From an uncultured Erysipelotrichaceae bacterium (GTDB lineage Bacteria > Bacillota_I > Bacilli_A > Erysipelotrichales > Erysipelotrichaceae): DNA of 17,787 bases. Every line of letters starts with the position of its first letter. Position 1 is the first letter of the stretch. This document shows, piece by piece, positions 1-5,242 of the stretch. The translations under genes and the position numbers were made by a program. The stretch lies in the NCBI GenBank assembly GCA_900314345.1, contig OMUX01000210.1:1-17787 (forward strand), given 5' to 3'. Below the pieces are notes generated by a model that was not told the DNA's origin, searched no databases, and saw nothing but the letters and a program-made list of their open reading frames with translations.

Positions 1-2
1 AA

Positions 3-707
3 GTGATCATGGATGCTTACTTCAAGGACAAGGATGGAAAGGTCTTTGACCTGGACATGCAGAAGAAGTTCATCAGGTGGCTGATCACCAGGATGCTCGT
101 GTATCTCAGCGACCTGATCATGAAGTCGGTGAAACCGGGGAAGTATCCGGAACATCTGAATGCGGCTGTGATATTCATCTGCGCATTCGATTATTTTCAT
201 AAAGGATGGCCGGTATACCGGTTCAGACTGCATGCAGAACCGCCGGAAGGAATTGACGGAGAAGTGGTATGGATTCCGGATGTGGAAATGGCTATTCTTA
301 ACCTGAAGGGAAATCCCGCACTTGCAAAACCAAGGGTGAGGGAGATCCAGACATACTTCAATGAACACATTGTCTGCGGACCGATATCCGCAAGGCTGGA
401 AGAAGATGTCAGAAGAGTGAAGGAGGACCAGGAGAAAATGTCAATGTACCTTCATGAAATGGACCGGCTGGCAGAGGAAAGAGAAGAAGGAATCTCCATT
501 GGTGAAGCCAGAGGTGAAGTCAAAGGCGAAAAAAGAGGAGAAGCCAGAGGTATTGCCAAGGGAGAAAAACAGGGAGAAGAAAGAGGCATGCTCAAGGCAC
601 TTGCCGGTTTTGTGAATGATCATCTGTGTTCCCTTTCTGATGCGGCAAAGAGAGCCGGTATGTCAGAGGAAGAATTTACAGAGAAGGCTAAGGAGTACCT
701 GAAGTAG
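3..707 (+). CDS. Rpn-family PD-(D/E)XK nuclease / putative transposase, 5'-truncated by window edge
   Basis: C-terminal 234 residues of a Rpn (recombination-promoting nuclease, PD-(D/E)XK superfamily) protein. The visible part begins inside the nuclease core: D4 in MDAYFKD and D18-M-Q20 in FDLDMQ match the family pattern D...(D/E)xQ, so the catalytic acids appear intact. About 80 residues of helical domain follow. The tail (about residues 160-200) is a charged run of GEARGE / KGEKRGE type repeats, which is typical of this family, and a short HTH-like end (LSDAAKRAGMSEEEF) closes the protein. The reading frame is open to base 1, so the GTG at position 3 is almost certainly not the start and the gene continues to the left. 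Members are DNA endonucleases proposed to promote horizontal recombination and occur in many copies in some Bacillota. The family assignment is by motif recall, and activity is inferred. Confidence 0.8.
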   Translation: MIMDAYFKDKDGKVFDLDMQKKFIRWLITRMLVYLSDLIMKSVKPGKYPEHLNAAVIFICAFDYFHKGWPVYRFRLHAEPPEGIDGEVVWIPDVEMAILNLKGNPALAKPRVREIQTYFNEHIVCGPISARLEEDVRRVKEDQEKMSMYLHEMDRLAEEREEGISIGEARGEVKGEKRGEARGIAKGEKQGEERGMLKALAGFVNDHLCSLSDAAKRAGMSEEEFTEKAKEYLK

Positions 708-759
708 ATGGTGATATCCATTCCCGTGGAATTGTCTGCTGTATGGAAACGCATGCCGG

Positions 760-768
760 TGCTAGAAT
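760..768 (+). promoter_or_regulatory. Extended -10 promoter of darA
   Basis: TGCTAGAAT is a TGn-extended -10 (TAGAAT matches TATAAT at 5 of 6), 30 bp ahead of the darA start codon. No good -35 hexamer sits at 16-18 bp, which fits an extended -10 promoter. Upstream of it, a 5-bp hairpin at 720-732 (ATTCC-CGT-GGAAT) has no U-tract and is not convincing as a terminator for the nuclease gene. Confidence 0.5.
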
Positions 769-798
769 GATGACAGAAAGAAATCGGAGGAAATCATT

Positions 799-1122
799 AT
801 GAAACTGATTCTTGCAATCGTGTCAAATGATGATGCATCTGCAGTATCCTCGGCACTGACAAAGGAGAATTTCTCCGTTACCCGTCTTGCCACAACCGGT
901 GGATTCCTCAGAGCGGGAAATACAACAATGATCGTAGGAACTGAGGATGAAAAGGTTGAGCACTGCATAGAGATCATCGGCAGTGAGTCAAAGAGAAGAA
1001 CAGAGATTGTGCCCAGCACGGCCAGCTATGACATCGGAAGGTATGCATCCTTCCCGGTGGAGGTGCAGGTCGGAGGTGCAACGATCTTCGTTCTGGATGT
1101 GGAACAGTTCCGCAAGCTCTGA
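799..1122 (+). CDS. darA: Cyclic-di-AMP receptor DarA (PstA/YaaQ, PII-like)
   Basis: 107-residue PII-like trimeric signal protein that binds the second messenger cyclic-di-AMP. Diagnostic features are the N-terminal beta strand MKLILAIVSNDD and the nucleotide-binding segment TTGGFLRAGNTTMIVG around residues 32-47, followed by EDEKVEHCIEII. Length is the family norm (about 109 aa). The start is fixed by GGAGG at 786-790, 8 bp ahead of the ATG. It is transcribed alone: a promoter lies at 760-768 and a strong hairpin terminator follows directly. In Bacillus subtilis and many relatives this gene lies between tmk and holB; here neither neighbour is present. Its downstream target is not known with certainty in most species, so no pathway role can be read from context. 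Confidence 0.93.
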   Translation: MKLILAIVSNDDASAVSSALTKENFSVTRLATTGGFLRAGNTTMIVGTEDEKVEHCIEIIGSESKRRTEIVPSTASYDIGRYASFPVEVQVGGATIFVLDVEQFRKL

Positions 1123-1127
1123 GAAAG

Positions 1128-1179
1128 AAAATACGATGTGTTCACGCTTTGCATTGCGTGATACACACCGTATTTTTTT
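1128..1179 (+). terminator. Rho-independent terminator after darA
   Basis: A long hairpin: AAATACG-a-TGTGT-TCACG pairs with CGTGA-t-ACACA-c-CGTATTT around the loop CTTTGCATTG, followed by TTTTTTT. It begins 5 bp after the darA stop. The reverse strand also ends in a T-rich run, so it may stop transcripts arriving from the decayed permease gene on the minus strand. Confidence 0.88.
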
Positions 1180-1210
1180 GCTTTGATACTGTGGAAACAG
1201 AGAGGATTCC

Positions 1211-1395
1211 TCAGCCGGCAATGAGATAGACCAGCACGGAGACGATGGTGGATACACCGCCGATCATTGCCTCATAAGGGATCAGCTTCATGCGTTCCTT
1301 GATATCCATGTAGACAGCACCGCCTGTGGCGTGGAAGAAGGAACCATGGGGAAGAGAATCATTGACAGTTGCTCCGGCATGGATCTTGGCTCCAT
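1211..1395 (-). pseudogene. C-terminal remnant of a GntP-like permease
   Basis: Read on the minus strand, the last 55-60 codons encode GATVNDSLPHGSFFHATGGA, then MDIKERMKLIPYEA and a hydrophobic final helix (MIGGVSTIVSVLVYLIAG) ending at a TGA (1211-1213). This resembles the end of GntP/gluconate-type or related anion permeases, where a DSLPH motif precedes the last membrane helix. The frame stays open up to about 1579, but the residues upstream of about 1395 do not look like a transporter and no full-length gene fits. I read this as a 3' scrap of a deleted gene. The left boundary (stop) is firm and the right boundary is approximate. The family identification is from recognition of the motif only. 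Confidence 0.5.
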
Positions 1396-1594
1396 AGAAC
1401 AGGATATCCGCAGTGTATTCGACAGCACAGGAAGCACGTGGTATACATTTGAGTATCCATCGGAATACATTCTGATTGCTGAAAAGAACGAACTGGAGAG
1501 AACAATGGCACAGTTTTGTGCTCTTGCGGCAAACCATGCAGTTGTTCTGTACCTGGGCATGTGCAGTGAACACAATCATGGAACTGTGCTGTAA
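1331..1594 (+). CDS. Doubtful small ORF, unknown product
   Basis: An 87-codon frame from GTG to TAA. Its first 20 codons are antisense to the permease remnant and are probably not protein-coding. The later part (about 1400-1594, containing STWYTFEYPSEYILIAEKNE and AQFCALAANHAVVLYLGM) has natural-looking amino-acid composition and codon choice and may be the tail of another lost gene. I recognise no family. No convincing ribosome site precedes the GTG. The stretch 1180-1620 otherwise contains nothing I can name, so treat this as degraded intergenic sequence unless homologues are found. Confidence 0.25.
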   Translation: MEEGTMGKRIIDSCSGMDLGSIEQDIRSVFDSTGSTWYTFEYPSEYILIAEKNELERTMAQFCALAANHAVVLYLGMCSEHNHGTVL

Positions 1595-1620
1595 GATGGA
1601 GCCTGGAAAAGAGAAACAGA

Positions 1621-2112
1621 ATGATCAGGAAGACAAGAGAAGAGGATCTGGATGCAGTCATGAAGATCGTGCAGGATGCACAGACATTCCTTCATGCACA
1701 TGATGTTCCGCAATGGATCAACGGCTATCCTTCCAGGGATGACTTTCATCATGATATGGAACGGGGCAGTTCGTTTGTACTGGAGGAAAATGGTTCTGTG
1801 CTGGGTGTGGCATGCATCAGCATGGATCATGAAGATACGTATGATGTGATCAATGGGGCATGGCTGGATGATGATCCGTATGTGGTGATCCACCGGATTG
1901 CCATTGCAAGGGAATGCAAGGGAAAACACCTTGCCCATCAGTTTGTGGCATATGCAGAACACCTTGGAAGAAGCAGCATCCGGATTGACACACATGAAAA
2001 AAACACCAGCATGCGTGCATTCCTGGAAAAGGAAGGATTTACATACTGCGGGATCATTCATCTTCATGACGGTGCACCCCGGTATGCCTATGAAAAACAG
2101 ATCAGGAAATGA
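1621..2112 (+). CDS. GNAT-family N-acetyltransferase
   Basis: 163-residue single-domain Gcn5-related acetyltransferase that would transfer acetyl from acetyl-CoA to an amine of unknown substrate. The N terminus MIRKTREEDLDAVMKIV is the usual first strand and helix. The acetyl-CoA loop (motif A) is HRIAIARECKGKHLAHQF at about residues 90-107. Motif B is IRIDTHEKNTSMRAFLEKEG at about 120-139, followed by FTYCGIIHL and DGAPRYAYEK, as in the ribosomal-protein/antibiotic type subfamily. Length is normal. The ribosome site is a weak GGAAAAGAG at about 1605-1613. A TAAGAT hexamer at 1592-1597 could be a -10 element, but this is uncertain. The gene converges on the minus-strand glutaredoxin gene with 3 bp between stop codons and no terminator hairpin that I can see. 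Confidence 0.85.
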   Translation: MIRKTREEDLDAVMKIVQDAQTFLHAHDVPQWINGYPSRDDFHHDMERGSSFVLEENGSVLGVACISMDHEDTYDVINGAWLDDDPYVVIHRIAIARECKGKHLAHQFVAYAEHLGRSSIRIDTHEKNTSMRAFLEKEGFTYCGIIHLHDGAPRYAYEKQIRK

Positions 2113-2115
2113 TGA

Positions 2116-2394
2116 TTACAGGCAGGCCTTGTCCATGACCTTCCTGATTTCATCGTGGATTTTCTGGTAGTCATCGCCCGGCATGCATTCGAAGCATTTC
2201 GTCTGGTCGATGAACAATGAGGGAACATAATAATAGCTGTACTGGTCCGCCACATCGGGATGGATGTTTTCATCAATCATCTGGATGCGTACATCCGCAT
2301 AACGGCTGTTTTCCTGGCGGAGGTCCGTGATGGCCTTGCGTGCTGTGATGCAATAAGGACATCCCTGCTGGATGAACATGGTAATGGTTTTCAT
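2116..2394 (-). CDS. Glutaredoxin/thioredoxin-fold redox protein (CPYC)
   Basis: 92-residue thioredoxin-fold protein. MKTITMFIQQGCPYCITARK carries the dithiol active site C12-P-Y-C15 at the start of helix 1, and YYYVPSLFID supplies the cis-proline (about residue 58) that faces it. CPYC is the classical glutaredoxin active site, so disulfide or mixed-disulfide reduction in the cytoplasm is expected. Two extra cysteines occur in KCFECMPGDD and one near the C terminus (DKACL). The start codon overlaps the TetR stop as ATGA (2391-2394), with AGGAAA at 2402-2407 as ribosome site, so the two proteins are co-transcribed and probably translationally coupled. The partner protein is unknown. It could be a generic Grx, or a redox partner of the regulator or of the divergent export system. 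Confidence 0.85.
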   Translation of the reverse strand: MKTITMFIQQGCPYCITARKAITDLRQENSRYADVRIQMIDENIHPDVADQYSYYYVPSLFIDQTKCFECMPGDDYQKIHDEIRKVMDKACL

Positions 2395-3002
2395 TGCTTT
2401 ATTTCCTGTCTTTCAATGATGGCACGGATGCTGTCGAACAGATATGGCTTGAGCTTGTCAATGGGAAGAGGCTCGTCATAGAGAATGCTGGAATAGCAGC
2501 TTCCGTTTACAAGTTCGATGATCATGTAGATCATGATGAGGGGATCCTTGTATTTCACCGGGGATGTTTCGAAGCTTTCCTTGAATACCGCCGGGAAGTT
2601 GACGCCTTCCGTATCCTCTTCGTTGGTCAGGACATTGCGGAAGACACCCCAGCTGAGATTCTTGGAGATGAAGGACAGTGTCCGTTTGTCTTCACACAGC
2701 TGGTCAATGATGTTGTCACACATCAGGATGATGTCTTCTTCCACGGACCTGCCTTCCATCGGACATGAATCCACGTATTCCTTTGCCTTCAGGAAGATCT
2801 TTGCGGAAGAACGGGCAATGATGTGGTTGCGGATGTCATTCTTGTCCTTGAAATAGGAATAGAAGGTGCCCTTGCCTACGTTTGCTTTTTCAGCGATGTC
2901 GGAGATGGTTGTGTTTGTCATGCCTTTGGAGGAGAAAAGATCAAAGGCTGTAGCCATCAAGGCATCGTGTTTTCTTTTTTTATTCTGTTCGGCTTTGCCC
3001 AT
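2391..3002 (-). CDS. TetR/AcrR-family transcriptional regulator
   Basis: 203-residue repressor-type regulator. The N-terminal DNA-binding domain has the TetR signature: ALMATAFDLFSSKGMTNTTI, then the recognition region ISDIAEKANVGKGTFYSYF (about residues 33-51). The rest is an all-helical ligand-binding and dimerisation domain without recognisable specificity. It is transcribed away from the MMPL exporter gene, the usual layout for a local repressor, and two 19-bp palindromes lie between them. There is no Shine-Dalgarno within 15 bp of the ATG. A TATAAT sits only 5 bp upstream, so the mRNA may be leaderless. The next in-frame ATG (residue 16) would cut into helix 1, so position 3002 is kept as the start. 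Confidence 0.92.
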   Translation of the reverse strand: MGKAEQNKKRKHDALMATAFDLFSSKGMTNTTISDIAEKANVGKGTFYSYFKDKNDIRNHIIARSSAKIFLKAKEYVDSCPMEGRSVEEDIILMCDNIIDQLCEDKRTLSFISKNLSWGVFRNVLTNEEDTEGVNFPAVFKESFETSPVKYKDPLIMIYMIIELVNGSCYSSILYDEPLPIDKLKPYLFDSIRAIIERQEIKQ

Positions 3003-3007
3003 ACCAA

Positions 3008-3013
3008 ATTATA
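3008..3013 (-). promoter_or_regulatory. Candidate -10 of the tetR-grx operon
   Basis: Perfect TATAAT on the minus strand, ending 5 bp before the regulator's ATG. The nearest -35-like element is TTGAAG with an overlong 20-bp spacer. If used, transcription would start at or next to the A of the start codon, giving a leaderless message, in line with the missing ribosome site. Confidence 0.45.
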
Positions 3014-3062
3014 TAGAACATTTATCCAAAAACCTTCAAGTGTCTATTCTTCCGAAAATAAT

Positions 3063-3081
3063 AATTGACCAATGGTCGAAA
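3063..3081. promoter_or_regulatory. Operator 1 (19-bp imperfect palindrome), probable TetR site
   Basis: AATTGACCAATGGTCGAAA shares 14 of 19 positions with operator 2, including GACCAA and GTCGAAA in the same register. It overlaps the -35 element of the exporter promoter. Dyad centre is at about 3072, 43 bp from the centre of operator 2, close to four helical turns. Confidence 0.7.
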
Positions 3082-3093
3082 CTGGATTATCAC
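3065..3093 (+). promoter_or_regulatory. Promoter of the MMPL exporter operon
   Basis: TTGACC (3065-3070, 5 of 6 matches to the -35 consensus), a 17-bp spacer and TATCAC (3088-3093, 4 of 6 to the -10). The predicted start is about 3099-3101. Operator 1 covers the -35 and operator 2 lies over the initially transcribed region, a geometry that would block both polymerase binding and escape. Confidence 0.6.
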
Positions 3094-3105
3094 AGTAAGG
3101 CACGA

Positions 3106-3124
3106 TTTCGACCAACAGTCGAAA
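3106..3124. promoter_or_regulatory. Operator 2 (perfect 19-bp palindrome), probable TetR site
   Basis: TTTCGAC-CAACA-GTCGAAA: two 7-bp arms with perfect inverted symmetry around a 5-bp centre. It sits just after the predicted transcription start and 6 bp before the ribosome site of the exporter gene. Size and symmetry fit a TetR-dimer site. Confidence 0.78.
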
Positions 3125-3143
3125 ATTGTTGAAGGGAGAGAAC

Positions 3144-5222
3144 ATGAGCAAGAAGCTTGGCGAGTGGGTAGTCAAGGCACGCATACCGCTTCTGATCATC
3201 GCAACGCTGCTGCTGATTCCGTCAGTGATCGGCTACAACGCAACGAAGGTCAACTACGATATGCTGGTCTATCTGCCCAAGGATATTGAAACCATGCAGG
3301 GGCAGGACATCCTGGAGGATGAGTTCAGCACAGGTGCCTTTGCGCCGCTGGTTGTGGAAAACATGCCGGCAAAGGAAACGGCAAGGCTGAAGGCGGACAT
3401 TGAAAAGGTGGATCATGTCAAGACGGTGCTTTGGTATGACTCCGTCATGGACCTGAGCGTACCGATGGATGTACTGCCGGATGAGATCTATGAGAAGTTC
3501 AATACGGATGATGCGACGATGATGTTCATCATCTTCGATCAGACAACTTCAGAAGACGGTACGATCGAGGCGTGCCGTGAGATACGGAAGCTCTGTGATG
3601 AACACAGCTTCCTGGCAGGCATGACCGTAGGCCTGATTGATACGCAGGAGCTGGCGGACAAGGAGGCACCGATCTATGTGGCAATCGCGGTGATCCTGTG
3701 CATGATTGCCTTGTCTCTTGCTATGGATTCCTGGCTGATTCCGTTCCTGTTCATGCTCAGCATCGGTTATGCAGTTCTTTATAACATGGGAACCAACCTG
3801 TTCCTTGGACAGATCTCCTATCTGACCAAGGCAATTGCGGCAGTGCTGCAGCTTGGTGTGACGATGGACTATTCCATCTTCCTGTGGCACAGCTTTGAGC
3901 ATTATCTGCGAAACGGGAATGACTCGAAGGAAGCCATGGAGAATGCGATCTCTGATACATTCAACTCCATCATCGGTTCCTCTGTGACTACGATTGCCGG
4001 ATTCATTGCCCTGTGCTTCATGAGCTTCACCCTTGGCAAGGATATCGGTCTTGTCATGGCAAAGGGTGTTCTGTTCGGCGTTGTGAGCTGCGTCACGGTT
4101 CTTCCGGCATTGATCCTGGTGTTCCGGAAGCCGTTGCTGAAGACAACACACAAGGCTTTGATTCCTGACTTCCATGGTCTTGGCAGGAAAGTGACCAGCC
4201 ACTGGAAGCTCAACCTTGCCATCTGTCTGGTCCTGCTGGGACCGGCAGTGTATGGCTATACACATTACAACGTCTACTACAAGCTGGATTCCTCTCTGCC
4301 AAGGGATCTTGCGGCAGTGCAGGCAAACGAAAAGGTGGAGGATGAATTCCACAACACCACGACGGATGTACTGATGATCAATGCCTCTGTTCCGGCCAAG
4401 GATATCCAGAAGATGGCTTCTGAGATGGAGGGCGTGGACGGAGTCAACTGGGTGATCGGTCTCAATACCATCAAGGGTGCAGGCATTCCGGAAGAAGTGA
4501 TCCCTGAGGAACTCAAGAGCAGCCTGATGAATGAGAACCGGCAGCTTCTGATGATCAACTCTTCCTATGAAGTGGCAAGTGATGAAATCAATGCACAGTG
4601 CGGCACACTGAATACAATCGCCAAGAAGTATGACGATGGCGCAATGCTCATCGGTGAGGCTCCGGCTACCAAGGATCTGATCACGATCTCCAATGCGGAC
4701 TTCGGAAAGGTTGATTCCGCATCCATCGGCATCATCTTCCTGATCATTGCGCTGGTCTTCGGATCTGCATCGGTTCCGGTTGTTCTGGTGTCAGTGATTG
4801 AGTTCGGCATCTTCGTGAACCTTGCGGTTTCCTGTGTCACAGGCACGACGCTTCCGTTCATTGCCGGCACCATCGTTTCCACCATTCAGCTTGGTTCCAC
4901 CGTCGACTATGCAATCCTGTTGACCAACCGTTATCTCGATAACCGTGCAGCCGGCGAGGAAAAGCAGAAGGCAATCTCTGATGCTCTGCAAGCCAGTGTG
5001 AAGTCAATCTTCACCAGTGCCGTTTCCTTCTTTGCGGCAACCGCCGGTGTAGGCATCTACTCCGATATCGATATCATTTCCTCCCTGTGCATCCTGATGG
5101 CAAGAGGTGCACTGATCTCCATGGGCTGTGTCCTGTTCATCCTGCCATCGTTCCTGATGGTATTCGACAAGTTCATCTGCAGGCATACCAGGAGAACAAA
5201 GAACACAGTTCAGTTCAACTGA
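3144..5222 (+). CDS. MMPL/RND-superfamily membrane exporter
   Basis: 692-residue polytopic membrane protein of the MMPL (HpnN/YdfJ-like) branch of the RND superfamily, expected to move hydrophobic molecules or lipids outward using proton flow. The two-fold RND layout is clear. TM1 is ARIPLLIIATLLLIPSVIGY, followed by an extracellular domain (about 31-170) and TM2-6. TM7 is at about 357-373, followed by a second extracellular domain to about 525 and TM8-12. Each half carries the conserved membrane Asp-Tyr: GVTMDYSIFL (D242) and GSTVDYAILL (D588), candidates for proton relay. The ATG at 3144 is chosen because GAAGGGAGAG (3131-3140) lies directly ahead of it; the in-frame TTG at 3126 lies between operator 2 and that ribosome site. 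The gene for the secreted repeat protein follows after 20 bp. Substrate is unknown. Confidence 0.92.
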   Translation: MSKKLGEWVVKARIPLLIIATLLLIPSVIGYNATKVNYDMLVYLPKDIETMQGQDILEDEFSTGAFAPLVVENMPAKETARLKADIEKVDHVKTVLWYDSVMDLSVPMDVLPDEIYEKFNTDDATMMFIIFDQTTSEDGTIEACREIRKLCDEHSFLAGMTVGLIDTQELADKEAPIYVAIAVILCMIALSLAMDSWLIPFLFMLSIGYAVLYNMGTNLFLGQISYLTKAIAAVLQLGVTMDYSIFLWHSFEHYLRNGNDSKEAMENAISDTFNSIIGSSVTTIAGFIALCFMSFTLGKDIGLVMAKGVLFGVVSCVTVLPALILVFRKPLLKTTHKALIPDFHGLGRKVTSHWKLNLAICLVLLGPAVYGYTHYNVYYKLDSSLPRDLAAVQANEKVEDEFHNTTTDVLMINASVPAKDIQKMASEMEGVDGVNWVIGLNTIKGAGIPEEVIPEELKSSLMNENRQLLMINSSYEVASDEINAQCGTLNTIAKKYDDGAMLIGEAPATKDLITISNADFGKVDSASIGIIFLIIALVFGSASVPVVLVSVIEFGIFVNLAVSCVTGTTLPFIAGTIVSTIQLGSTVDYAILLTNRYLDNRAAGEEKQKAISDALQASVKSIFTSAVSFFAATAGVGIYSDIDIISSLCILMARGALISMGCVLFILPSFLMVFDKFICRHTRRTKNTVQFN

Positions 5223-5242
5223 AGAAAGGAATGACAAAGAAT

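Noticed and set aside
1211..1579. Intact 122-residue minus-strand protein
   Set aside because: Only the last 55-60 residues look like protein (a permease end); the preceding part is unlike a transporter and no ribosome site is seen at the putative start.
3126..3143. TTG start for the exporter at 3126
   Set aside because: It lies before the GAAGGGAGAG ribosome site and directly abuts operator 2; ATG at 3144 is well placed.
3549..4352. 267-codon open frame on the minus strand
   Set aside because: Antisense to the MMPL exporter; membrane helices and the conserved Asp-Tyr motif are on the plus strand.
5087..5242. Upstream extension of the secreted protein to position 5087
   Set aside because: It would overlap the end of the exporter gene in another frame and bury the clear signal peptide; a ribosome site supports 5243.
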